Source of the DNA: Actinomycetota bacterium
GTDB lineage: Bacteria > Actinomycetota > Actinomycetes > Actinomycetales > Microbacteriaceae
Assembly (NCBI GenBank): GCA_009703445.1
Contig: WLGA01000056.1
Location: 1-7,048 of the forward strand
Reading direction: 5' to 3'
DNA length: 7,048 bases
The position numbers were made by a program, and so were the translations under genes. The number at the start of each line of letters is the position of its first letter. Positions within the stretch are counted from its first letter, which is position 1. The notes under the pieces are model-generated. The model searched no databases. It saw only the letters and a list, made by a program, of their open reading frames with translations, and had not been told where the DNA came from. Shown here in pieces: positions 1 to 6,705 of the stretch.

Positions 1-1
1 G

Positions 2-85
2 AACGAGCCAAAGACTTTCGCAAGCCTTGTAGCTTCAGCGAAGGCAGCTCTTCCAGCCGACACCTCAGCGCCAAAGGTCAAGTAA
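2..85 (+). CDS. rplT: Large ribosomal subunit protein bL20, C-terminal fragment (5' end outside window)
   Basis: Reading from base 2 gives 27 residues ending at a TAA at 83-85, beginning NEPKTFASLVASAKAALP. This matches the end of actinobacterial L20, where an acidic or Pro residue is followed by a helix of the form F-x-x-LV-x-x-A-x-AALP and a short variable tail. L20 binds 23S rRNA early in 50S assembly. The identification rests on this short tail and on gene order: in Actinobacteria rplT usually follows infC and rpmI and precedes an rRNA methyltransferase and pheST, as here. The start and the RNA-binding N-terminal part lie outside the window. The next gene begins only 4 nt downstream, so the two are almost certainly co-transcribed. 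Confidence 0.8.
   Translation, partial: NEPKTFASLVASAKAALPADTSAPKVK
73..77 (+). promoter_or_regulatory. Candidate Shine-Dalgarno for the methyltransferase, inside rplT
   Basis: AAAGG lies 12 nt before the TTG at 90, within the last codons of rplT. The spacing is rather long and the match modest, so initiation here may depend partly on ribosomes finishing rplT. No better purine run lies closer to the start. Confidence 0.35.
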
Positions 86-89
86 GACC

Positions 90-887
90 TTGCTGATTGA
101 TCCCAAGGCCACCAAGGTCCGCGGGGTCGCCAAGCTCACCAAGAAAGACGCCCGGTCATCGACCGGGCTCTTTCTGCTTGAGGGACCTCAAGGGCTAAAG
201 GAAGCGCTAAACCGCCCAAAGCTAATCGTCGAGTTGTTCGCAACCGAGGATGCAGTTGAGCGCTACCCGGATCTCTTCGAGCGTGCCGAGTCTGCCCGCA
301 TCGAAGTGCAGTTAGTTTCAGAGCCTGTCCTAAAGGCGCTCACCGACACGACAACTCCTCAGGGAATCGTTGCGGTCTGCGAGCAGCTGCACTCCGACCT
401 CGAAGACATCATTGCTGCTAAGCCGCGCCTAGTTGCGCTGCTTGCCAACATCCGTGACCCGGGCAATGCCGGCACCGTACTGCGTGCAGCCGATGCCGCC
501 GGTGCAGACGCAGTGATTTTCAGCACCAACAGCGTCGATGTTTACAACCCAAAGGTGGTTCGCTCGACCACCGGCTCGGTCTTCCACGTGCCATTCGCAA
601 TCGATGTTCCGATCGAAGATGCGATTGCCGCCTTGAAGTCAGCCGGCCTGCAGGTTTTTGCAGCCAACGGTGGGGGAGCGGAGATCCCATCTCTCGGTGA
701 CGAAGTCCTAGCCAAACCAACGGCTTGGGTATTCGGCAATGAAGCCTGGGGCTTTGAACAGAGCACCCTTGATTTGGTTGACCAGCAAGTAGCCGTGCCG
801 CTATACGGAGCAGCCGAATCGCTGAATCTTGCAACCGCGGCGAGCATCTGCCTTTATGTGACGGCCTTCGCTCAAAACAAGGCTTAG
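90..887 (+). CDS. SpoU/TrmH-family RNA 2'-O-ribose methyltransferase (probable 23S rRNA methylase)
   Basis: 265 aa, full length for a two-domain SpoU/TrmH methylase that transfers a methyl group from SAM to a ribose 2'-OH. An N-terminal substrate-binding domain (about residues 24-100) includes FLLEGPQGLKEAL at 28-40 and TPQGIVAV at 89-96. The trefoil-knot catalytic domain (about 112-260) has all three family motifs: motif 1 NIRDPGNAG at 120-128 with the likely catalytic Arg122, motif 2 FGNE at 215-218, and motif 3 VPLYGAAESLNLATA at 236-250. The start is TTG: the frame is open back to a stop at 30-32 but has no ATG, GTG or other TTG before 90, and the protein has no internal Met. It sits 4 nt after rplT and 28 nt before pheS. 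The orthologue at this position in M. tuberculosis is called tsnR, but the target nucleotide cannot be read from sequence and true thiostrepton resistance is not implied. Confidence 0.9.
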   Translation: MLIDPKATKVRGVAKLTKKDARSSTGLFLLEGPQGLKEALNRPKLIVELFATEDAVERYPDLFERAESARIEVQLVSEPVLKALTDTTTPQGIVAVCEQLHSDLEDIIAAKPRLVALLANIRDPGNAGTVLRAADAAGADAVIFSTNSVDVYNPKVVRSTTGSVFHVPFAIDVPIEDAIAALKSAGLQVFAANGGGAEIPSLGDEVLAKPTAWVFGNEAWGFEQSTLDLVDQQVAVPLYGAAESLNLATAASICLYVTAFAQNKA

Positions 888-901
888 AGCCATTGAAAAG
901 G

Positions 902-907
902 TAGACT
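902..907 (+). promoter_or_regulatory. Possible -10 element upstream of pheS
   Basis: TAGACT fits the actinobacterial TANNNT -10 pattern and ends 8 nt before the pheS ATG, so a transcript could start at or next to that ATG. No convincing -35 hexamer lies 16-18 nt upstream. This is a weak candidate in a 28-nt gap; read-through from rplT and the methyltransferase gene is equally possible. Confidence 0.2.
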
Positions 908-915
908 TAGACCCT

Positions 916-1956
916 ATGTCTGCCGAAAATCCAATCACACAATCCGCAGTTGATGCGGCCGTTGCCGACGCGCTGTCAAGCATTGCTTCAGCCGCTGATT
1001 TAGCCGCACTCAAGGCCGCACGCGGAACCGCCGTTGGCGAGCAATCCGAGATTGCCAAACTCAACGCGCTAGTCAAGAATCTGCCAAACGAATTCAAGGC
1101 CGCATCGGGTGCGATGATCGGCAAGGCACGTGGTGAGCTGAACGCAGCTTTTGCCGCTCGAGAAACCGAACTTTTCGCCGTTGAAGAAGCCGCTAAGTTG
1201 GCTGCTGAATCGGTTGACGTAACCGCCGCGGCATCACCATCCAAGCTTGGTGCCCGCCACCCGCTTTCCTTGCTCCAAGACCAAATTGCTGATGTGTTTG
1301 TTGGCATGGGATGGGAGATCGCAGAAGGCCCAGAGCTAGAGAACGAGTGGTTTAACTTCGATGCTCTGAACTTCGATGAGGATCACCCGGCACGAGCGAT
1401 GCAGGACACATTCTTCGTCGAGCCAGTTGAATCTCACCTAGTGCTCCGCACTCACACTTCACCGGTTCAGGTCCGCTCGATGCTCGATCGCGAATTGCCT
1501 GTTTATGTGCTGTGCCCAGGTCGCGTTTTCCGCACCGACGAACTCGATGCCACCCACACCCCGGTTTTTCACCAGGTTGAGGGCCTAGCCGTTGATAAGG
1601 GCCTAACCATGGCCGACTTGCGTGGCACGCTTGAGCACTTCGCTCGAATCATGTTTGGCCCCGATGCCCAGATTCGTTTGCGTCCTTCATTCTTCCCTTT
1701 CACTGAACCATCGGCCGAACTCGACGTCTGGCACCCAGGCGCCAAGGGTGGCGCTCGCTGGGTCGAGTGGGGTGGCTGTGGCATGGTCAACCCGAACGTC
1801 TTGAAGGCCGCCGGAATCGACCCAGAGGTTTACTCTGGCTTCGCATTCGGCATGGGCATCGAACGCACCCTAATGTTCCGCAACGATGTTCGTGACATGC
1901 ACGACATGGTCGAATCAGATGTTCGCTTCAGTGAGCAGTTTGGAGTGTCCCTCTAA
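916..1956 (+). CDS. pheS: Phenylalanine--tRNA ligase alpha subunit
   Basis: 346 aa, normal for a bacterial PheS. It is the catalytic subunit of cytoplasmic alpha2-beta2 PheRS, which activates Phe with ATP and charges tRNA-Phe. Residues 1 to about 100 form the Ala-rich helical, probably coiled-coil arm that contacts tRNA. The class II core follows: GARHPL at 112-117, FDALNFDEDHPAR at 148-160, LRTHTSPVQVR at 177-187, motif 2 GRVFRTDELDATHTPVFHQ at 202-220, the Phe-pocket segment FFPFTEPSAE at 259-268, and motif 3 GFAFGMGIERTLM at 308-320. Ala310 in GFAFG corresponds to E. coli Ala294, which sets the size of the amino-acid pocket, so normal Phe specificity is expected. The ATG at 916 gives the usual N-terminal length. 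The nearest purine run, GAAAAGG at 895-901, is 14 nt away, which is too far for a good ribosome site. The stop shares one base with the pheT start. Confidence 0.97.
   Translation: MSAENPITQSAVDAAVADALSSIASAADLAALKAARGTAVGEQSEIAKLNALVKNLPNEFKAASGAMIGKARGELNAAFAARETELFAVEEAAKLAAESVDVTAAASPSKLGARHPLSLLQDQIADVFVGMGWEIAEGPELENEWFNFDALNFDEDHPARAMQDTFFVEPVESHLVLRTHTSPVQVRSMLDRELPVYVLCPGRVFRTDELDATHTPVFHQVEGLAVDKGLTMADLRGTLEHFARIMFGPDAQIRLRPSFFPFTEPSAELDVWHPGAKGGARWVEWGGCGMVNPNVLKAAGIDPEVYSGFAFGMGIERTLMFRNDVRDMHDMVESDVRFSEQFGVSL
1942..1945 (+). promoter_or_regulatory. Ribosome-binding site of pheT, inside the pheS end
   Basis: GGAG lies 10 nt before the pheT ATG at 1956, within the last codons of pheS. 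With the TAATG stop-start overlap it supports coupled translation of the two subunits, which are needed in equal amounts. Confidence 0.5.
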
Positions 1957-4466
1957 TGCGCGTCCCATTGTCTTGGCTGGCCGATTACGTTGACCTACCC
2001 GGAGACGTCACGCCTGAAAGCGTGATGGCCGAGTTGGTTAAGGTCGGTCTCGAAGAAGAAGGTTCACACGGTTTCGGTGTCACCGGCCCGGTCGTGGTCG
2101 GTCAGGTCCTTGAGTTCATCCCTGAGCCACAGAGCAACGGCAAGACCATTCGCTGGTGCCAGGTTCGAGTTGCCGCAGAAGGTCAGAAGGCGGCTGATGG
2201 CGGCGATGACGTTCGCGGCATCGTCTGTGGTGCGAGCAACTTCGAGGTTGGCGATAAGGTCGTTGTCTGCCTTCCAGGAGCAGTTTTGCCAGGCGATTTC
2301 CACATCGCAGCGCGAAGCACATACGGGCACATCAGCGACGGCATGATGGCATCGGCTCGCGAGTTGAATCTCAGCGAAGACCACGCCGGCATCATTCGTT
2401 TGCACGAGCTCGGGCTCGACCCAAAGGTGGGCACCGACGCCCTAGAACTTCTTCACCTGGATGACGAAGCAGCCGAAGTGAACGTCACCCCAGATCGTGG
2501 CTATTGCTTCTCAATGCGCGGAATTGCGCGCGAATACTCGCACGCAACTGGCGCAGATTTCCGTGACCCAAAGAGCAACGCACACATCGAAGCTGGTCAC
2601 GGTTTCGCTCTGACCATCAACGATGAAGCCCCGATTCGTGGCCGTCGCGGAACCGATCGTTTTGTTCTTCGCGTCGTGAAGGGTGTCGACGTTTCGCGCC
2701 CAACACCGGCATGGATGGTTTCACGCCTGAAGCTTGCTGGAATGCGCTCGGTGTCACTGGTGGTAGACATCACCAACTACGTGATGCTGGAACTCGGTCA
2801 GCCGACTCACGCCTATGACCTAGACAAGGTCAAGGGCGGGCTAACCGTTCGTCGTGCCAAGGCCGGCGAAACTCTAAAGACCCTCGACGGTCAAGTTCGC
2901 AAACTCGACCCAGAAGATCTTCTAATCACCGACGAGTCTGGGCCGATTGGCCTTGCTGGTGTTATGGGTGGCGAAGACACCGAAGTGACTTCAACCACTC
3001 AGAACGTCTTGGTTGAGGCAGCACACTTTGAGCCAATCACGATTGCTCGTTCTGCCCGACGTCACCGCCTGCCTTCCGAGGCATCAAAGCGTTACGAACG
3101 CGGCGTAGACCCGATGATGGCCGACAACGCTGCTGCACGCGTTGTGCAACTGCTCGAGGTCCACGCAGGCGGAGCAGCCGATTCGCTCGGTGCCGAATTC
3201 AAGGATCTTCAGCAGGTTCAGCCAATCTGGCTTCCAGCTGACTTCGCAGCCGATCTAGTCGGAGTCATTTACGCGAGCGAAGAGATCGAAAAAGTTTTGC
3301 TTGAAGTTGGTTGCGTTGTTGCCGCGGTGGATGGCGGCTACGAAGTCATCCCTCCAAGCTGGCGCCCAGACCTAACTCACAAGACCGATTTGGTCGAAGA
3401 GATTGCTCGAATCACCGGCTACGACCGAATTCCTTCGCGCCTACCTGTCGCGCCTCCGGGCCGCGGCTTGACCACCAAGCAAAAGCGTCGCCGTGCCATC
3501 CTTGGCGCTCTAGCCGGCTCAGGTCACGTAGAGGTTTTGACCTACCCGTTCATCAGCGAAGCTCAGAACCAGTTGTTCAGCGAGGGCCAGCCAGCTGTGA
3601 AGTTGGCTAACGCTCTGCAAGCAGAGTTTGGTGAAATGCGCACCACGATTCTGCCTGGGCTCATCGAGGCCGCACGTCGAAACTTCTCACGTGGTTTGAC
3701 CGACCTAGCAATCTTTGAAGAGGGCTCGGTGTTCTTGCCTGCCAAGACCATCGTGGCTACTGGCAAACTTCCAGTCGGCAACCAGCTTCCGAGCGCTGCC
3801 GAGTTGGCTACCCTGAACGCAACTATCCCGGCTCAGCCTGGTCGACTAGCGGCTCTGTTTACCGGTGACCGAGTCAATCAAGGTGTGGGCATTCAGTCAC
3901 AATCAGTCAGCTACCAGGATGCAATCCAGGCGGCTCGTATTGCAGCGCACGCGGTAGGTCTAGAGCTGACAGTTCGCCAGGCCAGCCCTAAGGGTTATCA
4001 CCCGGGGCGTACCGCAGAGTTGCTAGTTGGTGCAGACATGGTTTCAGTGGGTTTCGCCGGCGAATTGGACCCGAATCTGACCGCAGCGAATGACCTTCCG
4101 CGTCGTGTTGCGGCCCTCGAAATTAACCTTGAGGCCCTCTATGCAGCGGCACCTGAGGTCATCCAAGCTGGCTTTATCGGCACTTATCCTGCGGCCACCC
4201 AAGACTTGTCTTTGGTCGTAGCTAACGAAATTCCTGCCGGTGATATCCGTGCTGTGATTCTCGAAGGTGCCGGAGAACTGCTTGAGCAGGTAACCCTGGT
4301 CGATGACTACCGCGGAGACAATGTGGCTGCCGGTCACAAGTCGCTCACCTTCGCCCTGAGATTCCGTGCTGCAGATCGCACTCTGACCCAGGTTGAGGCT
4401 TCAGAATCTCGTGACAAGGCAGTCGCACTTGCGAACGCCAAGTATGGTGCAACGCTTCGCGCATAG
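1956..4466 (+). CDS. pheT: Phenylalanine--tRNA ligase beta subunit
   Basis: 836 aa, the usual length for an actinobacterial PheT. It partners PheS, helps bind tRNA-Phe and hydrolyses mischarged Tyr-tRNA-Phe. Visible domains are: the B1 start MRVPLSWLADYVDLP; an EMAP-type tRNA-binding OB fold at about 42-155 (VCGASNFEVGDKV at 90-102, LPGAVLPG at 106-113, GMMASARELNLSEDHAGI at 129-146); the B3/B4 editing domain at about 225-400, with VDITNYVMLELGQPTHAYD at 270-288, GVMGGEDTEVT at 335-345 and SEASKRYERGVDP at 374-386; B5 at about 420-490, with PPSWRPDLTHKTDLVEEIAR at 466-485; a catalytic-like core at about 500-710; and an anticodon-binding FDX-ACB domain at about 742-835. His285 in GQPTHAYD matches the editing-site His of characterised enzymes, so proofreading is probably intact. 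The ATG overlaps the pheS stop as TAATG. The stop is TAG at 4464-4466, and a 26-nt gap separates it from argC. Confidence 0.97.
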   Translation: MRVPLSWLADYVDLPGDVTPESVMAELVKVGLEEEGSHGFGVTGPVVVGQVLEFIPEPQSNGKTIRWCQVRVAAEGQKAADGGDDVRGIVCGASNFEVGDKVVVCLPGAVLPGDFHIAARSTYGHISDGMMASARELNLSEDHAGIIRLHELGLDPKVGTDALELLHLDDEAAEVNVTPDRGYCFSMRGIAREYSHATGADFRDPKSNAHIEAGHGFALTINDEAPIRGRRGTDRFVLRVVKGVDVSRPTPAWMVSRLKLAGMRSVSLVVDITNYVMLELGQPTHAYDLDKVKGGLTVRRAKAGETLKTLDGQVRKLDPEDLLITDESGPIGLAGVMGGEDTEVTSTTQNVLVEAAHFEPITIARSARRHRLPSEASKRYERGVDPMMADNAAARVVQLLEVHAGGAADSLGAEFKDLQQVQPIWLPADFAADLVGVIYASEEIEKVLLEVGCVVAAVDGGYEVIPPSWRPDLTHKTDLVEEIARITGYDRIPSRLPVAPPGRGLTTKQKRRRAILGALAGSGHVEVLTYPFISEAQNQLFSEGQPAVKLANALQAEFGEMRTTILPGLIEAARRNFSRGLTDLAIFEEGSVFLPAKTIVATGKLPVGNQLPSAAELATLNATIPAQPGRLAALFTGDRVNQGVGIQSQSVSYQDAIQAARIAAHAVGLELTVRQASPKGYHPGRTAELLVGADMVSVGFAGELDPNLTAANDLPRRVAALEINLEALYAAAPEVIQAGFIGTYPAATQDLSLVVANEIPAGDIRAVILEGAGELLEQVTLVDDYRGDNVAAGHKSLTFALRFRAADRTLTQVEASESRDKAVALANAKYGATLRA

Positions 4467-4476
4467 CGAGCGAAGC
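4454..4476 (+). repeat. Inverted repeat (7-bp stem, 9-nt loop) over the pheT stop codon
   Basis: GCTTCGC at 4454-4460 is followed by its exact reverse complement GCGAAGC at 4470-4476, with the pheT TAG in the loop. As RNA this would form a GC-rich 7-bp hairpin at the border of the translation and arginine blocks. No T-run follows: the next bases are TAGATAGGGG, leading into the argC ribosome site. It is therefore not a standard intrinsic terminator. It could be a weak or U-less terminator, an mRNA processing or stability element, or chance. The repeat is certain; the function is not. Confidence 0.45.
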
Positions 4477-4481
4477 TAGAT

Positions 4482-4487
4482 AGGGGA
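4482..4487 (+). promoter_or_regulatory. Ribosome-binding site of argC
   Basis: AGGGGA lies 5 nt before the ATG at 4493 and is the strongest Shine-Dalgarno in the window. It indicates independent initiation at argC, unlike argJ and argB, whose starts overlap the preceding gene and have no clear site. Confidence 0.75.
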
Positions 4488-4492
4488 CCAGG

Positions 4493-5554
4493 ATGGCTTT
4501 CTCAGTTGCCATTGCCGGCGCCAGCGGAAACGTTGGCGGCGAATTGTTGCGCCTAGTAGCAGAGCATCCTCAACTTGAATTGAAGACCGTAACCGCCAGC
4601 AGCATGGTTGGGCAAAAGGTCTCTAGCTTGCACCCTCACGTTCCGGTTTATGCCGATATGGTTTTCTCCGAAAACACGGCCGCCGAACTAGCTGGTCATG
4701 ACATCGTTTTCCTAGCTCTGCCACACTCAAAGTCGGCAGAGGTCGCTGAGTGGTTGAGTGCTGACAGCTTGGTAATCGATTGCGGCGCCGACTTCCGTCT
4801 CGAGAGCGAGGCAGACTGGAAAAAGTTCTATGGCGGCGAGCACGCTGGCACCTGGACCTACGGCATGCCTGAACTTCTGATTGGCGGCGCGCAGAAGCAG
4901 CGTGAACTTTTGAAGGGCACAAAGCGAATTGCGGTGCCCGGTTGCAACGTCACGGCAATCACTATCGCTTTGGCTCCCGGCCTAGCTGCCGGTCTAATCG
5001 AACCAGACGACATCGTGAGCATACTTTCTGCTGGAACCTCCGGTGCCGGTCGCGGCGCCACAGAGCATCTCTTCGAGATTGAACCAACCGGCTCGGCCAA
5101 CGCCTATCAAGTAGGCGGCATTCACCGTCACACACCCGAGATTGAGCAGAATCTCTCGAAGTCTGCCGGCGAGCGAATCCAGATTTCATTCACGCCCATC
5201 CTGGTTTCGATGGAGCGAGGCATCCTTGCCGTCAACACAGCCAAACTCAAGCCAGGTGCGACTCTCGAACTCGCTCACAAGGTCTGGGCAGAGGCTTACG
5301 CAGACGAACAGTTCATCAAGGTTTACCCGAAGGGTGAATTCCCTTCTACTGCAGACACGATTGGTGAGAACAATGCGCTCATCGGGCTCGCTGTCGATGA
5401 GCACGCTGATCGCCTGGTTGCGGTGTGTGCGATCGACAACCTCGTCAAAGGCACCGGCGGCGCTGCCATTCAATCAATGAACATAGCTCTTGGGCTACCG
5501 GAATCAACCGGCCTCACTGCAATCAGTCTGGCCAAGAATGGTGCAAAAAAATGA
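4493..5554 (+). CDS. argC: N-acetyl-gamma-glutamyl-phosphate reductase
   Basis: 353 aa, typical for a full-length ArgC. It performs the NADPH-dependent reduction of N-acetylglutamyl phosphate to N-acetylglutamate semialdehyde, the third step of arginine synthesis, in the cytoplasm. The N-terminal Rossmann motif is AGASGNVGGELLRL at 8-21. ALPHSKSAEV at 75-84 and IDCGADFRL at 95-103 are family blocks. The nucleophilic Cys151 lies in VPGCNVTAIT at 148-157, followed by AGTSGAGRGATE at 180-191 and the catalytic His motif GGIHRHTPEIEQNL at 208-221. Near the C-terminus, AIDNLVKGTGGAAIQSMN at 313-330 is the conserved closing block. After the catalytic Cys this protein reads N-V rather than the commoner Y-P. 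The start is fixed by AGGGGA 5 nt upstream. The gene ends GCA AAA AAA TGA, and its last bases are shared with the argJ start (ATGA). It leads the arginine block; arginine repression by ArgR would be expected, but I could not identify a clear operator. Confidence 0.97.
   Translation: MAFSVAIAGASGNVGGELLRLVAEHPQLELKTVTASSMVGQKVSSLHPHVPVYADMVFSENTAAELAGHDIVFLALPHSKSAEVAEWLSADSLVIDCGADFRLESEADWKKFYGGEHAGTWTYGMPELLIGGAQKQRELLKGTKRIAVPGCNVTAITIALAPGLAAGLIEPDDIVSILSAGTSGAGRGATEHLFEIEPTGSANAYQVGGIHRHTPEIEQNLSKSAGERIQISFTPILVSMERGILAVNTAKLKPGATLELAHKVWAEAYADEQFIKVYPKGEFPSTADTIGENNALIGLAVDEHADRLVAVCAIDNLVKGTGGAAIQSMNIALGLPESTGLTAISLAKNGAKK
5545..5551 (+). promoter_or_regulatory. A7 run at the argC/argJ overlap (possible slippage site)
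   Basis: Seven A residues sit directly before the argC TGA and include the A of the argJ ATG. In the argC frame they read A-AAA-AAA, the arrangement of a -1 slippery heptamer. A -1 ribosomal slip, or one extra A added by RNA polymerase, would continue in the argJ frame starting at its ATG. I see no upstream Shine-Dalgarno-like stimulator, and have not found a downstream structure. The run is certain; use as a slip site is speculation. Confidence 0.25.
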
Positions 5555-6705
5555 CCGTTACCGTAGCCAAGGGCTTTCTAGCAGCAGGCGTTCGCGCTGG
5601 CCTCAAAAGCTCTGGAAACAAAGACCTTGCCCTAGTCGTGAACCAGGGTCCGCTGAAGTCGGCCGCCGTTGTCTTCACCACCAACCGTTGCCAGGCAAAC
5701 CCAATCATTTGGAGCAAGCAAGTAATCGCAGACGGTGAAGTTTCTGCAATCGTGTTGAACTCGGGCGGAGCAAACTGCTACACCGGCCCTCAGGGATTCC
5801 AAACCACACATTCGACCGCTGAAAAGGTAGCCGAAGTGCTCGAGGTTTCTGCTGGCGACGTGCTGGTTTGTTCCACGGGGCTTATCGGCGAACAGCTTGA
5901 CCTAGGCAAACTAACCGCAGGCGTTGAAGCAGCTGCGGCAGAGCTATCCGCCGACGCTGGAGTCTCTGCTGCCGAAGCAATCATGACCACCGACTCTGTT
6001 TCAAAGACCGCACACCAGGTCAGCTCAAACGGTTGGTCAGTTGGCGGAATGGCAAAGGGTGCCGGCATGCTCGCACCTGGCTTGGCCACCATGCTCGTAG
6101 TAGTCACAACCGACGCCGTCGTTTCCAGCGCAGAACTGGATAAGACCCTTCGAGCCGCGACTCGCATTACCTTCGACCGACTGGACTCTGACGGTTGCAT
6201 GTCAACCAACGACCAGGTCACGTTGATGGCTTCGGGTGCTTCCGGTGTCACACCAGACAAGGATGAGTTCCAGGCTGCCGTGACCGCGGTTTGTCACGAC
6301 CTGGCGCAGCAGTTACTCCGCGATGCAGAAGGTTCAAGCCACGACATCGCTATCGAGGTTGTCAACGCAGCCTCCGAAGACGATGCAGTTGAAGTCGGTC
6401 GTTCGGTAGCCAGAAATAACCTATTCAAGGCGGCAATCTATGGCAACGACCCGAACTGGGGTCGCATCCTGGCCGCGGTTGGCGTGACCAAAGCTGCCTT
6501 CGATCCATACGACATCGACGTTGAAATTAACGGTGTGAGCGTCTCCCGGAAGGGCCAGCCAGACCAGTCGCGCGACTTGGTAGACCTAGCCCCACGAGCC
6601 GTGCAGATTCGCATCTCGCTAAACGCGGGCTCGGCTGCTGCAACCATTTACACCAACGACCTGACTCACGAATACGTGACAGAGAACAGCGCCTACTCAA
6701 GCTAA
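5551..6705 (+). CDS. argJ: Glutamate N-acetyltransferase (ornithine acetyltransferase), possibly bifunctional
   Basis: 384 aa. It moves the acetyl group from N2-acetylornithine to glutamate, releasing ornithine and regenerating N-acetylglutamate. Like other ArgJ proteins it should be an Ntn-type self-cleaving enzyme. The processing and nucleophile motif is GMAKGAGMLAPGLATML at 166-182, with cleavage expected between Ala179 and Thr180, giving an alpha chain 1-179 and a beta chain 180-384. Other family blocks are LNSGGANCYTG at 69-79, the oxyanion-hole region STGLIGEQL at 108-116, KAAIYGNDPNWGRILAA at 293-309 and the conserved tail ENSAYSS. The frame stays open upstream to 5425, but the ATG at 5551 gives the family N-terminus (VAKGFLAAGVRAGLK) and the ATGA overlap with argC. 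There is no good Shine-Dalgarno, so translation probably depends on termination-reinitiation from argC. Whether it also uses acetyl-CoA (NAGS activity) cannot be decided here. Its stop shares one base with argB. Confidence 0.96.
   Translation: MTVTVAKGFLAAGVRAGLKSSGNKDLALVVNQGPLKSAAVVFTTNRCQANPIIWSKQVIADGEVSAIVLNSGGANCYTGPQGFQTTHSTAEKVAEVLEVSAGDVLVCSTGLIGEQLDLGKLTAGVEAAAAELSADAGVSAAEAIMTTDSVSKTAHQVSSNGWSVGGMAKGAGMLAPGLATMLVVVTTDAVVSSAELDKTLRAATRITFDRLDSDGCMSTNDQVTLMASGASGVTPDKDEFQAAVTAVCHDLAQQLLRDAEGSSHDIAIEVVNAASEDDAVEVGRSVARNNLFKAAIYGNDPNWGRILAAVGVTKAAFDPYDIDVEINGVSVSRKGQPDQSRDLVDLAPRAVQIRISLNAGSAAATIYTNDLTHEYVTENSAYSS

Noticed and set aside
888..915. A T-box or Phe leader-peptide attenuator before pheS.
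   Set aside because: The gap is only 28 nt, with no leader ORF, no Phe codon run and no terminator.
801..1307. A 168-codon open frame on the - strand.
   Set aside because: It is antisense to the methyltransferase end and pheS, has low-complexity Ala/Ser composition typical of shadow frames, and shows no recognisable domain.
2064..2434. Several overlapping open frames on both strands inside pheT.
   Set aside because: The pheT frame here encodes the conserved EMAP-type tRNA-binding domain; the others are shadows with no motif.
4443..4465. A possible ArgR operator (TATG, 15 nt, CATA) upstream of argC.
   Set aside because: Only the outer four bases of each side match well, it overlaps pheT coding sequence, and it does not resemble the known ARG box closely enough.
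4443..4482. A promoter for argC (TATGGT at 4443-4448 or TAGATA at 4477-4482 as -10).
   Set aside because: Neither has a plausible -35 at the right spacing, and TAGATA lacks the final T of the -10 pattern.
5425..5550. A 42-residue N-terminal extension of ArgJ, as the frame is open upstream of 5551.
   Set aside because: It lies wholly inside argC, reads as a basic His/Arg-rich shadow sequence, and the family N-terminus begins at the ATG at 5551.
5790..6260. A 156-codon open frame on the - strand.
   Set aside because: It is fully antisense to argJ, Ser/Ala/Thr-rich shadow composition, with no family motif.
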